64,000 nt of DNA from Timema cristinae (Eukaryota > Arthropoda > Insecta > Phasmatodea > Timematidae). A model generated the notes under the pieces. The model did no database searches. It saw only the letters and a program-made list of their open reading frames with translations, and was not told where the DNA came from. The stretch is taken from assembly GCA_039000515.1 (NCBI GenBank), contig JBCFYV010009882.1:64646817-64710816 (forward strand), given 5' to 3'. The stretch's first letter is position 1; each line of letters begins with the position of its first letter. Both the position numbers and the translations under genes were made by a program. Positions 23,531 to 35,574 of the stretch are shown here, one piece after another.

Positions 23531-24109
23531 TTAATAAAAGTAAATACAAAAGTCTAAATGTAGGTGATGGTGCAACAATTATTACATATATATCTAAATA
23601 GATTTGGACTGAATTGTTCCACAAAATGAATAATTAGCCTATTATTTTGCATTCCAATTAGAATCACAGTTCAAATGACCTATAATATCAAATAACTGCT
23701 CACTTTCTTGAGCTAAACTACAAAGAATTTTTTTTTTGTCATAAACAAATGGTAATTTTCAACCGGAAAAATGTGTTTGAATGTTGCTTAGTAATAAATA
23801 AACTTTGTACAACTCCCATTACACTAATTCAAACCATGTATATTCAATTAAAAAAGGACACATCGATTGCTCAATTATCTCTACATTTAACCATAAAACT
23901 TAATTTTTTCTCGGATAACTGTAACTTTTGTCACCACTAAAGCAATTACAATTTTCATTTTTTAACTATAGCAACATGTGCGAAAAATGAAAGTGTTTAC
24001 ACATATTGCCCTTTCTTTTGGAAGCGCTTGTATCGCGATATATAAGGTATGCTACTATAATAGTACTGGGGCAATTTTTGTTCCACTAGCTGTGACAAGT
24101 GCTGTGACT

Positions 24110-24430
24110 AGTTTTTAATGATAAATAAGAATACTTTTTCTTTTTATAAACTACAAATAATTTAAGTGTGGTTTACAAATAATTTATTTTTGAAAACATG
24201 AAAATTGTTAAAGATATTTAAGTAATTTGGCTTTAAATTTTAGAAAAATATATTTTAGTGTGATTAATAATATAATGTGTTTGTTTAGTTAAGAAAAACT
24301 TATTTAAGAATAGTTTACTGAAAATTTATTTTTAATTTTTGAAAATTTTATTCGAACCTATAATACAGAATATGAGAAACTTTGTGCGTTTGTGTCGTAA
24401 TACTTATTTGGTTTCAGGTTAACATAAAAC
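24110..24430 (+). repeat. Tail portion of the dispersed repeat
   Basis: Segments such as 'gtttacaaataattta', 'agtttactg' and 'tatgagaaactttgtg' match 58850-59065 in order. It may be the 3' part of the copy starting at 20552, separated from it by the piggyBac-bearing segment 21480-24100. Confidence 0.5.
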
Positions 24431-24639
24431 GTAAATATTTGTCATAAGCTCAAGATCATTTTTTTCTAATATAATAATAATTTATCTTTATATGAGAAAG
24501 TAAAAAAAAAATCAAAAATAAGTAATCGATAAAACTAAAAATAGTTGTAATAAATATTAAGATCATAAATAGAAAAAATGTCCCTAAAGGGGGAAAAAAT
24601 GAAATGTTTCTTCCATTAATTAATAATTAGATGTGATAT

Positions 24640-25010
24640 ATACGTAAGGGAATAGGGTGTATATTATATATGTTTATATTATATGTATTTGTATATAAAT
24701 ATATGTATATTTGTACATAAATTTATATGTATATTTATGCATAAATTTATATTAATATTTATATATAAATATTTATTATTAAATGTGCATAAATAAATAC
24801 ATACATAAATATTAAATATACACTATTTAAGTATACACATATTTACGTGCTTATATGTATTTATATATAAAAATATCAAGTTATCTATATATTTTTACAT
24901 CTATTTATCTATCTATCTATCTATCTATACATTTATAAATATCTAAATATATATTCATAGATATAGAGATAGATTTATATTTATATTATATAAATATACT
25001 TTTTTTTGTA
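24640..25010. repeat. AT-rich low-complexity tract with (ATCT)n
   Basis: Long runs of TATATA, TTTATA and AAATAT words, with an (ATCT)n tetranucleotide run at about 24900-24930. No genes. Confidence 0.7.
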
Positions 25011-25099
25011 CTTCATGCACTTACATATTATAAATGCATAGCTCCAATATAAATCACCCTCTTTCCTCAATATCAAGTGCTAATCACCTCCTGGACTTC

Positions 25100-25500
25100 C
25101 CTCTTCTACCGGTCAGTTATCTACCCTCTGACAGTTCTAATAGAACTGTCTACCTTTTATCATTGTTAAATGATTGACTACCTGTTGGTTGTCTCTCCTC
25201 AATCAGTTTTCATAGATTGACTACCTGGGAGTTGTCAGACCTTAAATAGTACTACGTGAGTGACTACCTGCGAGTTGTCTTTCCTCTATCAGTTCTAATA
25301 GATCGACTACCTCGGAGCTTTCTGCCCTCTATCAGTTCTACCTGAGCAACTGCCTGGTAGCTGTCTGCCCTTTATCAGTTCTTCCAGAGGATCTACCGAG
25401 GAGTTGTTTGCCTTATATTAGTACTAACTGAGTGACTACCTATGAGCTGTCTCTCTTCTATCAGTTCTACGTTAATTGTCCACCCTGAGCTGTTTTCAGT
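25100..25500. repeat. 43-bp minisatellite, about 8 units, with a perfect palindrome at its start
   Basis: Units beginning 'actacct' recur from 25177 at 43 +/- 1 bp. The consensus is close to 'gactacctgngagttgtctn' followed by 'cctctatcagttctaatag'. The units are 70-85% similar by eye. At 25130-25150 'gacagttcta' and 'tagaactgtc' form a perfect 10-bp inverted repeat around one base. Confidence 0.85.
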
Positions 25501-25759
25501 GGTTTTACATAATAATACCTTAATTTAACCAATCACCCTTTAGATACACAATTTGTTGTTGATTGTAATCCTCTATGAAATGTGAACAAACAAATCAATT
25601 GGTGCTGTTGCCTTACACAATCTGAACAACCGTTTGATATCAATTGTTTGTATAATCTAATTTTTAAACATATGGTACCGGTATTGTACTTTATGATAAT
25701 CAATATATGGTCTCTATTTAGACACATTTCGTTTAAAAGTCTTCTGTATGGATCACATT

Positions 25760-25895
25760 TTGAACTACTGGGCCTGGATTCATTAATAGCAGCAAATATT
25801 TGCGCTGGCGCAAGTTTTAAATCCCTATTCACTGAAAGAAGCAAGCGCAATTTGAGAGCAAAGTTGCGCCTTTTATTTGCCACCACTCAAGATGT
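25760..25895. repeat. MITE-like GCGCAA-rich segment, copy 1
   Basis: 'gggcctggattcattaatag' is followed by 'tttgcgctggcgcaag' and 'aagttgcgcc', giving a GC-richer, partly palindromic segment. It resembles, in the opposite orientation, the segment ending at 28925. Open frames on both strands (25533-25886 minus, 25582-25998 plus) are likely consequences of this repeat. Confidence 0.4.
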
Positions 25896-26235
25896 ACCGG
25901 CCACTTCTTCTTCTAGCTACGGCCACATTAAACTAAAGGAGGGTGGACGGAAGCTAAGGAAATTATTACAACAAAAAGTAAAACATTTGCAAATTTAAGA
26001 AATATTTGAATTATTTATTCAATGTAATAAACAGAGTTAAACAACAAATTACATGACCTTACGAGTCAAACTGAAGTGTGTTGGAAAACAAATAAATCAT
26101 GGCTGAGTTTGTACTTTCGCAGTACATTTGATAGTATATTTCAAACTCTCAAGGTAAATTATTATTTTATTTGAACATGTCTAGAAGAAACCATAAATAT
26201 AAACAAAATCATTAATATTATAAAAAAAATAATTT

Positions 26236-26510
26236 AAAGAACCTTTCTTAAACGATTTACAAAGCATCTGACTCACAGCAGTGAATTCAGAGAAAACAAA
26301 TTTAAGATCAAAATTTAAATTTAAATATCGAATCAGATATTTATTAAAAATTTAAATTACTAAACCTAACGATGATTACAAAGAGCCTCTTTTAAATGGT
26401 TTACAACGCGTCTGATTCACCACTGTGAATAAAAGAAAAAACAAATTTAAATTTTAGAATCAAATTTAAATTTAAATATCGAGTCAGATATTTATTATTA
26501 GCACAAGGTT
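26236..26510. repeat. Two-copy tandem repeat, 144-bp period
   Basis: 'aaagaacctttcttaaacg' through 'atcgaatcagatatttatt' (26236-26345) is repeated as 'aaagagcctcttttaaatgg' through 'atcgagtcagatatttatt' (26380-26500). Identity is roughly 80-85% by eye. Confidence 0.8.
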
Positions 26511-27184
26511 TTGACTTCCCGACTAAACCTCAAACCTTCGCTAAACTATTACCCTCGTCACTTTTAATGAATTCAACCAAATTACTACATTTTAAATATT
26601 TAATATTAAAATAGAAAACAAAGCATTGTTACGTTAGAATACTTGTAATTTATCACTAAATGAATTAGTGAATTTTAAAGTCAAAACTTTATTAACCAAC
26701 AAAAATAAGTTACTTTAATATTTACTCCGAAGAAGATACGTCTGCAAAAATAACCTATAAAAGAAACATTATTAAATTTAAGGAATTTAAATTAATACTA
26801 GTAACCACAAGAGCAATAATAATTAAAATTGAAACTAGATATTTCAAGCCAAAAAAAGGAAATAAAAAAAATGCGGCTACTCGAATATTTCAAGAAATTA
26901 CAATGATACTAGCGCCCAAGCGGCAATAGGAAACATTAAGTGTTCCGTAACAGAATATACTTTCAAAAATAAAACTTTTAGCAAAAAATTACAGATACCC
27001 ATATTTGTAATATAAAGTTTATATAATCAATTATATATATTTATATTTATAGCTATCCTGGCTAGATAACCTTCTAGTCCTGAATAGGACTTCTCGTGGA
27101 GATTTCGAATGTAATAATTAACTATATTTTCTGAGTTCCTTCGTTATATAGGTCTAGTTGATCGGCAAGGAGGTGGGAATTCTT

Positions 27185-27203
27185 TTATTATTATTATTAT
27201 TAT

Positions 27204-27297
<94 letters not shown>

Positions 27298-27331
27298 TGT
27301 TGTTGTTGTTGTTGTTGTAGTAGTAGTAGTA
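27185..27331. repeat. Compound microsatellite (ATT)n-(AGT)n-(TGT)n-(AGT)n
   Basis: About 147 bp of trinucleotide repeats in four blocks, the longest being (AGT)n at about 27205-27296. The poly-Leu minus ORF through it (27144-27347) is an artefact. Confidence 0.95.
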
Positions 27332-28689
27332 TAACGTCACATGCCAAACAGCTGGTGGATAAGCTACGTCTCTTTAATCACGTCCGCGTCCTAATCTTGG
27401 TTACTTAAAATTCAATTTGACTTGTTCCCAAGACACGAACACCAGACACATGGTGAGTGGCTGCAGACTCAAGCTAGGTTCAGTATGTCACGTAGACCAG
27501 TTCAATAATACAAGTGGTCCTCCTGTGGCTCAGCCGGGCAAATCAGAGCATTCCTGGATCCCTCCCTCTATAGGAACGTCTTTTTGCTGCATTATTAAAA
27601 GTTTGTTGGGAATTCTCTTCGTTTTAGAATTTGGTGTGAACAGGCTGGTTATGAAAGTCACGCTAATCTGGAAGATACAACGAGTGAGTAGAGCACCTAT
27701 ATTAGACATAGTAAGATTTTGATATTTAATAATGCTGGATGTCTATGAGTATAAGTTTATTTTGTTTGGCAGTATACTAGTTAATTTTGCTAGTATTTAT
27801 ATTGCAGGATGTCTATATGTATAGGTTTATTTGGGGTGGGTAGTAACATTGTGATATTAGCAGTCCAAGCTAATGTTACAAAGAGTAGGCACAACTATAA
27901 ATCATGATTTTCACTTCAATAAATTTAAGTGGTGGCTTATTGACCTAATGGCTTTAAATACAATTAGTTAACTTTACTCCAATTGATAATAAATTAAATA
28001 ATATAAGATACGTCTTTCAAGAACAACATTTTTTCAATTTAGATAGAGGTAACAAAGCAATCATTTACCTGTTATTGTTGAATTTTTACTTTCAAACAAA
28101 CCAATGGAATTTCTTGCATTATTACAAAACAAAACGTTAAATAAAACCACTAACCCTGTAGTACTTCGTCACCCGAGAATGCAAGTGCTCTATGTCAAAT
28201 TTTTCACTTTTGTGTAAAAGAGCATTGAAGTTAGACCATTAGTATAAAAACAATGTTACTAGATGACAACTCGAGTTTGTATCTTCTTAAGTAATTATAT
28301 AGTAGTCTCAATTTCACCTCGGGTGAACCATATGCATTCTAAATAAACGTAAAAACCAAATATCTCAAATTTAACAATTTTGAAGATAGAACACTTACTT
28401 TCAGGGTGACTATTTGTTTGGATCCAAAGAGGTTTGTATTCCTCCAAGTCCAAAGTCACTTAATATGGCTGTTAGTATAGATTCAAAATAAGTTTTAAAG
28501 TGTCTATAAATGTTTTATTAATGGAACTTAGCTTTAAACTAATAATATAAATAAATACCAAACAATGTAGTAATATAGTTTTTGTAAGGCTCCCAGAAAG
28601 AGGCCGCTTAGAATTGTATTGCTAGTTTATGAACCAAATATTTAGAAATCTTTGTATTTGATGTCATTTTCATTAGAGATTTAAATAAA

Positions 28690-28925
28690 GTAGCATTGAC
28701 TTTGAAAGTAAATTTTACACAAGGATTGGTCGAAAAGAGCACAACTGATGACGTTTATGGTGAGGTACCATAATCTTGCCACCAGTTTGCGCCTTGTAGT
28801 GAATACGGAAATGGAGCAAATAATAAGGCGTATCTTTGGGAGTATCTTAGGTGCAAAGTTGCACCATTTCTTGACTTGCGCCGTAGAAGAATTGCACTCG
28901 TTAGTGAATTTAGACCCTGAGATAG
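28690..28925. repeat. MITE-like GCGCAA-rich segment, copy 2
   Basis: Read on the minus strand from 28925, 'agggtctaaattcactaacg', 'agtgcaattc' and 'ggcgcaagtc' parallel the start of the segment at 25769. Open frames on both strands overlap here (28681-28932 minus, 28748-28939 plus) and are not supported as genes. Confidence 0.4.
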
Positions 28926-28939
28926 GAAGCAAGAATTAG

Positions 28940-29990
28940 TTATGTTATTATAAATTATTATTACAATTGAAGGTATAGTCTGTTTGGCTTATATAAGCTT
29001 TTTTTAAATTGTATATACAACATTGAATACTTTTTTATAATGCAAATCAAATTATCATATTAAAAAGAAACACATTTTAGTATATAGTAATACGTATAAA
29101 TAAATAGTATTTACCTTTTAAACGTCAACTATTATAACATTTATCTGTAGCAGAAGCAAAAATTTAAAGTTTTACTATATTTCAATTCATTGAACACACC
29201 TTTAAATAGTTTACTTAAACAGTATCCGTATATCTGGATTAAAATTATAACAGCTCTAATTTTGTAATATGTATAATTTACTTGTTTCGGTAAAATTAAT
29301 CATGGGTTATATGAAGACAAATCTCAGTATATAAGTACGATATAACTGAACATAGTATTGTAAGATATTAGAAGATATATGTTTTTATAGTTATTTTATT
29401 CATTATAAAACGTGAAACTGGTAGCCTATATTTGAATATTGGATTTTCATTATGGCTGGCTAGCTTCAGATATTGATTACAAGAGTGTGGCTCATTATAC
29501 CAAATAAGGATACACCAAAAGTTATAACATTAGAATATTTTCAAAAAATTTTGTCATTATGATTTTTGAGATGTTTGATTTTGACAAAATTATGCTTGAA
29601 TCCTACGTTTATTTAAACTAGAATAAATATTTTAATAGTAAGTAAGGGTAGGATTTAAATATGGAAAAATAGTTACAATGAATTTTTTGTTCGCAGGGTT
29701 TGTATTTCTGGTGAAATTGAGGTGTGGGCGGTTTGAATCCCACATGACTATACCTAGGAATTTTACATTAAAAACTAAAAATCATTTTTTCCACGCAAAA
29801 GGAGTTATATTCCATATAAATTATACTTTAGTCTACTCATTCTTACTCTAATTTCGGTTAAGAAAACTTAGACTAACGGCTGGAGGGCTCACTGTGCTGA
29901 CCACATGACACCCTCTATTAAAAATGTTGAGACTATCACTGCTAATGGGGGCGGCTGCTCAGTTAGTATCGCTCGCTTACGAGCCCAAAC
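28940..29990. other. AT-rich DNA, no supported feature
   Basis: A B-box-like 'ggtttgaatccc' at about 29731-29742 may mark an old tRNA-derived element, but no A-box or tail can be placed. The rest shows nothing. Confidence 0.4.
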
Positions 29991-30000
29991 CTTATATATA

Positions 30001-30250
30001 AGCAATGGAGTTATATATATGTATATATAAACCATGTAGTTTTAAATATATATATATATATAAACTATGGAGTTTTAAATATATATACATATATATACAT
30101 ATATATACATATATATACATATATATACATATATATACATATATATACATATATATACACATATATATACATATATATATACATACATATATATACATAT
30201 ATATACACATATATATATACATATATACACACATATATATATATATACAC

Positions 30251-30297
<47 letters not shown>
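30001..30297. repeat. (ATATATAC)-type minisatellite and (AT)n tract
   Basis: Near-regular 'atatatacat' decamer units (30080-30160), then irregular ATAC/ATAT mixtures, then a pure (AT)n run (30262-30294). The Ile/Tyr-rich ORFs on both strands are artefacts. Confidence 0.95.
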
Positions 30298-30300
<3 letters not shown>

Positions 30301-31094
30301 ATGCATTCATTTTAATTTCCGTATGTTTCAAATTATAATTGCATCTAAATTCTACAAGTGTATAAGCATAATAGAGAAATAATAAGTCATATAATTATTG
30401 GAAATTACTTGGTTGTGCGTGTTAATTTAATATATAAATAAGTTAGCATGATCTCAAGAGTAAAATCATTATATCGTTACTAGTATTCAAACGCAGTTTA
30501 AAATATCTGTTTATATTCATCAACGTATCTTTAGACTTATTTTAAATAAAGACTTTTATAATGTCTATTTTTTTATAAAATATGATTCCTAATAAGTTCA
30601 TGGCAAATTATGTTGCTAATATCCCACAACGTGCTATTACCCGTCCAGGATAAAGTCATTTTAATTACGTAAATCATGTTTAAAAATGAGGTATCCCAGT
30701 GGCTAAATAATTTTATAATAATGAAAGTTGATAAAAATAAAGAAAAAGGAAAAATAAACTAATAAGAGTAAATTTAATAAAGAAAGCCTACCTAGGGGAA
30801 GAGGGAGAATGTGGAAAGAATCCAAGGCTTTACGAAATATTACTCTATTTCTGTTTAAATGGGTGTTTGACTACTTCTACAATAAAAGACAGAAGAAAGG
30901 AAGCAGATGTTTGTTACCTTTGTGCATTGTACTCTTCCCACATTTTTCCTCTTTACCAAGGTGGTCTTTCTTCAATAAATTTACTCTAATTAGCTTATTT
31001 TTCTCTTTTTTTTTTATCAATTCCCATTATTATAAAATTACGTAAATCAGGTTGAGACGAGAAAGGTGGAGTTAAAAAGTGTACGATCATTTGC

Positions 31095-31235
31095 GTGGAG
31101 GGTGAGTGAGTAATCGTTCAGGAAATCCCTTGTCCCTCCAGTGCGACTGACCAGGATTTAAGCTCTAACCTTTCCGTCACCGAGAAACCAGACTAGATGA
31201 GCTTGGCATTTAGTTCACGTGCCCCACAATGTAAG
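31095..31235 (-). mobile_element. Degenerate SINE fragment
   Basis: 'catttgcgtggagggtgag' (the reverse of the 'ctccacgcaaatg' body block) and 'ggatttaagctctaacc' (reversed B-box area) are present in the right order for a minus-strand SINE. No 3' tail is visible. Confidence 0.45.
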
Positions 31236-31399
31236 TGCACGGCCACATTGATAAGTGTAACTACACGCTTTGTCACAATTTAAATACAATACAAGATTTG
31301 TTGTGTTTTTATATTCTGGTCAAGGAATAAGGTTTTGAATTAGGATGAATAAAAACACAATACTGAAGGATACCTGCTTGAGTTTAAGTTTTATATATA

Positions 31400-31641
31400 A
31401 CCGTGTCTTATTACCCGTCAGAGCTATACGCTTATGTACTAATTACGATAATGGTTTTAAGGATTAGGAAGGTTATATTTAGAGTATTTTTACCCACATT
31501 TTCGTCGAGGCAGAGTGGAAAACCATTTTTAAAACCACCCTAAGTTCACCCACCCAAGATTTGAGCCTTTATCCCCCCCCCCCATCATCAATAGTCTAGT
31601 TTACTGCGAGAGTAGCGCCTTAGACAATGCAGCCACTGAAG
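31400..31641 (-). mobile_element. tRNA-derived SINE, type C
   Basis: Minus strand. The tail appears at the left as 'ccgtgtcttattacccgt', then come 'aattacgataatgg', 'gtggaaaaccattt' and 'caagatttgagcc', then the head 'gccttagacaatgcagccac'. A C-run (31571-31583) replaces the usual 'tcctcccc' block. Confidence 0.7.
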
Positions 31642-32493
31642 TGTTTTTTCCCCAATTTGTTAGGCTTCATAATTCAATTGTAAAAAAAATGAGTTACAGA
31701 TATACACAGGCATCGCAGGCAGATTAATCCTCAACCTCATGAACCAGAAAAAAAAATATCACAATATATGAACATTTTTATTTTAATCAATCTGTACAGT
31801 ACATTGTCTATATCCTACTTGATTTAGAAAATAAGAACAAAGAGGGTAGTTTTTTTAGCATAGCTTCTTAATAGCTGTTTGGGTTATACGCCTAAGAGGG
31901 TACGCACAGATTGTGAAAGGATTGTAAAGTCACATGTGGAAAACATCTGCCAGCGCACCTGTGTGGGATTTAGAGATAGCCGCTATACTAAACTAAAGAA
32001 AATGTGGCTCACAGTGGCTCAAGTAAACGAAGAAATAATAATACTTATCAATTGTTTCAAATAATTAAAAAGGGACTAACTGGCTATTTGGATAATTAAT
32101 ATAAACCTTGTTGGAGATGCAAGCAATAAAACACGAACTCGTTACGTATTCAACAAATAACATATAAATTCACAAGAGATTTAACAAAGGAAACATAACT
32201 TTACGAGGGATTCAATAAAATGTAAAATATGTAACAAAATAAATAGAACCTTATAAAGGAACATTAACTCATAAGGTAAGGTATGTAATCAATGAAACAT
32301 TCCTTATCAAGAGATTTAGTAGTGGGAAACAAACTCACGAAATATTCCACAAGTTAATCTGGACATGACGAGGTGTTTAACAAAGGAAGCTTATCCATGA
32401 AAGGTTAATATTTAAGTACGCAGTTAAACACAAGTTATATCACAAAGATACAAATTTATCTTAAAGCCACAAGTTAAGTAACGAATAAAATAG

Positions 32494-32763
32494 AACCCGT
32501 TTCTGAGGACGAATAGTCTAAGGCGTCACACTCTTCTTAGACTGGCCTGCTGATGACGGGGAGATCAGGGTTTGAATCCCGCTCTGGTGTGCTGAGGGTG
32601 GAGTTCCCAAAATTGTGTTTTTATTCTCTTTCCACGCAAATGAGGGTACATTTCACCTAAATTCGACCTTCTTCATCCCTAAATCACTTTCGTAATTAGT
32701 GCATAAGCGTATATTTATACCTGAAAAGGTAGTAAGACGCAATGGCGATTAGAAAAAAAAAGT
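32494..32763 (+). mobile_element. tRNA-derived SINE, type C
   Basis: The head 'tctgaggacgaatagtctaa' is followed by 'gatgacggggagatcagg', the B-box 'gtttgaatccc', 'ctctttccacgcaaatgagg', 'cgtaattagtgcataagcg' and the tail 'aggtagtaagacgcaatgg', ending in an A-rich stretch. It is inserted in the degenerate satellite. Confidence 0.75.
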
Positions 32764-33544
32764 AGTTGATGCAACCTAAGTATTTTAAAACAAAGGAAAC
32801 AAGACCTTAGTAAGATTTTATGAAACATGAGCACGCATTGGATTCAATCAATGAGATATGGTCTTATAGGGTTTGTGACTAAGGAAATATAATATAATAA
32901 TAGATTCAGAGTGGGAAACAAAACATATAAACAGAGATGCATTTATGGAAAATAAATTCAAAGTAGAATCAAACATTGAAACAGTGTCTCCTGTTAATTT
33001 TAGCGAAGTAAATCGGACGTAAAATATTATTCAACCAAAGACACCTTATAACACAACTAATGCAACCAAGGCAACAGTACATCTAAATATATGCCACCAG
33101 GTGGACACAGATTCATGAGGAATTTGACCAATGAAACAATACCTCCTAATAAAAACACCAAAGGAAACCGATGCTCACAAGGGATAAAGGTAATCAAACA
33201 GTAACTTAATAATAATTCAATGAATTAAAATAGCCTTGCAATAGATATAACAAAGAAGACTGGACATCACACATTAAAAAAATCTTACTCTCACACGAAC
33301 TGTTACAAAAGAGGCAGAATTTTAAAATAGTTTAAACCAAAGAAACTTAGAATCATGTGGGATCAGGAAACAGTGTCTCAAAGATTATACTCAGGACCAG
33401 CAAGAAATGTAACCAAGCAAAAGAGAGCAAAAGATTCAATAAACATAATAAAATCATTCAAGGCATATGACTAAGGAAACAAACCCTCACAAAGTGTTTA
33501 GCTAATGAAAGCATATTTAACAAAAGCTGCAACTGATAAGACAG

Positions 33545-33788
33545 CACCCGCCTCGGTGGCGTAGTTGGCTAACGCGCTTGTCGTGTTGAGCTTGACTGTT
33601 GAGGACGGGGAGATCGAGGTTCGAATCTCGGTCGAGTGAACTATGGGTGGTTTTTCCTAAATGGTTTTCCACTTTCCCTCCACGCAAATGCGGCTTCACT
33701 TCCTCTAATTCAACCTTCCCAATTCCTAATCCACTAGCGTAATTAGTACTTAAAGCGTACAACCCGAACGGGTAGTAAGACGCGGTTC

Positions 33789-33825
<37 letters not shown>
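33545..33825 (+). mobile_element. tRNA-derived SINE, type A, with target duplication
   Basis: A near-identical relative of the copy at 5914: A-box 'tggcgtagttggctaac', B-box 'ggttcgaatct', tail 'acgggtagtaagacgcggt' and an (AAT)n run. The flanks 'gataagacag' (33535-33544) and 'gataaaacag' (33826-33835) form a 10-bp target-site duplication with one mismatch. The minus ORF 33517-33858 is an artefact. Confidence 0.92.
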
Positions 33826-33827
<2 letters not shown>

Positions 33828-34661
33828 TAAAACAGGTCCTTACTATAAACACGAACAATTATTAATTATCTCATATGGGATTAATCCGAAAAATGATGGC
33901 CTAAAAAGATGAGTATAAAAGGAGACATGACCATTCAGGAGATTAAATTAAGGGCACATGAATTCATAAAGAGATCAATTAGATAAATGTTGCCTCAAAA
34001 ATTATGTTTGAAATTAAACATAGCCTCCTATGCCATGATACAAAGGGAGAATTGTTTTACAAATATGTAACCAAGAAAACGGGAAATGAAATTATAAACA
34101 ACCAAAGAAACAAGGCTTTTCAAGGACTCAAATTAATATAAATTCCCTATGTATTCATCCACGTAAACAAGTGTGTATGTAACTATTGATAAAAGGTCTA
34201 ATAATGATCTAAATCAGTAAATAAAGCCTCACATGCATATACCTAAGGTGATAGGCACTTGAAAAGGTTGCAACCAAAGGCGCAAAGTATCACAACGCAA
34301 GTAATCGATGAGACAAGACCTCACAAAATATGGGACAAAGAAAAGGGGAGCTAACAGAGTATACACAAATTAACGTGGTGGTTATACATTTTAATGCGCC
34401 CACAGTTTTCGTGGGTCAATTTTTTTTAATTCGATATTTGTTAACGTCTTTTAACACAAGCTAAGGGATCAGGGATCTAAACTAAAAACTAAAGTTAACT
34501 TAAAACCAATCGAATGCCCCTTGTATTTTAAACCCAATTCTTTCACTATCCTCCTACGTCTGAAACAAACACCTTAAAACTTCTGACCTTGGCCATAATA
34601 ATAGTGAATGAGTTGTTGGGACCATGATTAAACAAACTGAGTAACACAAAAAATGACTCAC

Positions 34662-34833
34662 AAACACTAACTGTAGCACTCCGACTAGGCCCTTTTTGGG
34701 ACTGTAATTTTTCTGGCAAAGGCTTGCTCTTCTTTTCAATAGCGTCCAGAGAAGTCGCGTGGACCACAGAGTTCGTCACGGGCCATGCCATTTGATCCTC
34801 CAAGTCCCAGAGGTGACCACTCCGCTGAGATAA
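34662..34833 (-). CDS. Internal exon of the unidentified multi-exon gene
   Basis: Minus strand. The acceptor 'gaatatttacag' (or the in-frame alternative 'tatctcag', 9 bp later) starts 172 open bases, 57 codons plus one base, ending at donor GTGAGT. The peptide includes SGHLWDLEDQMAWPVTN and EKLQSQKGPSRSATVSV. It starts in phase 0, matching the phase-0 end of the exon at 39356-39575. It ends with one base, matching the two-base start of the exon at 17903-18057. The base before the donor is T, a weaker context. The open frame continues past the donor to 34546, so read-through or a terminal exon cannot be excluded. The protein is not recognised. Confidence 0.65.
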
Positions 34834-35512
34834 CTGTAAATATTCAAACAGACTACTTTCCTCATGACAGTTTGTACTGTTTATTGGGGATGTTTAGGGA
34901 GATTCATTACAAATATACCAAGTATCGTTTATACAATTTTTAAGTTCTTGCGTTTGATATACTTGACACTTTCAACATATTTTACTTGCTTTCGCTATTA
35001 CTTATAATTCCTATTCCTTAATGTACTATACATTTTCTCTATTGAATATAGTCAAATTTTCCGTTCAAAATGTACACAGAACCGGTGGGTTTTTTTTTCA
35101 CGAAATACCAAACACTACTTTAATAAGTATACACAGTAGGCCTATATCTAGTACCGAGTACATGTCCTACATTTCTACGTCCAACAAAATGGTTATCAAC
35201 AACTTGATCTAAGAGAAAGAAATGATGAATCTATGAATTTATTTATTAAGAGAAATTATTTATTTTGGTGTGAGTCACAGTACTCAAGATTTGGTATTTT
35301 AATTTGTAAAAATGTAAATAAAGTAATAACAAAGAATCGTAAGTGTGACATACTTTATTAATGAGAAATAATAATTGTGTAATGAAAGTTTATTCACAAG
35401 TGTTTGAAAAAGTGTAAGCCATCAATTATTGTGAGAGTTAAACTTAAGTAAATTAACTCATATAAAAATACTCACTGATTCAAGTAAGGAAAAGTAAAAT
35501 AGCCCTTCTTAG

Positions 35513-35574
35513 CTAGCATGAGCCAGATCTTAGTTCATAGGATTCATCCCCTTCATCAGTGAAATAAACCGATT
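35513..35574 (-). CDS. Possible alternative terminal exon
   Basis: Minus strand. The acceptor 'atatgtattacag' is followed by a short acidic frame (SVYFTDEGDESYELRSGSC) ending in TAG. The upstream region is AT-rich without a strong pyrimidine tract. This could be an alternative last exon of the same gene or chance. Confidence 0.25.

Larger units (their letters stand above)
32090..34370. repeat. Ancient degenerate satellite, about 40-bp period, 2.3 kb
   Basis: Throughout this stretch (outside the two SINEs) words such as 'caaaggaaac', 'aatgaaac', 'cctcacaagggattyaa' and 'aacaaag' recur every 35-45 bp. An example is 'acaagagatttaacaaagg' near 32170; compare 'catgaggaatttgaccaatg' near 33114. 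Individual units are strongly diverged, so the period is an estimate by eye. It lies within the intron between the exons at 34662-34833 and 17903-18057. Confidence 0.55.

Noticed and set aside
27144..27347. Poly-Leu ORF on the minus strand
   Set aside because: It is a translation of the compound trinucleotide microsatellite.
28395..28475. Minus-strand exon candidate with kinase-like 'SDFGLGG'
   Set aside because: An in-frame TAG precedes the GTAAGT donor in the best frame and no other kinase motif is nearby.
29992..30331. Ile/Tyr-rich ORFs on both strands
   Set aside because: They are translations of the ATATAC minisatellite and have no independent support.
34546..34803. 85-codon single ORF as a gene
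   Set aside because: Its first part is better explained as a spliced exon (34662-34833); the section beyond the GTGAGT donor is hydrophobic and unlike the rest.
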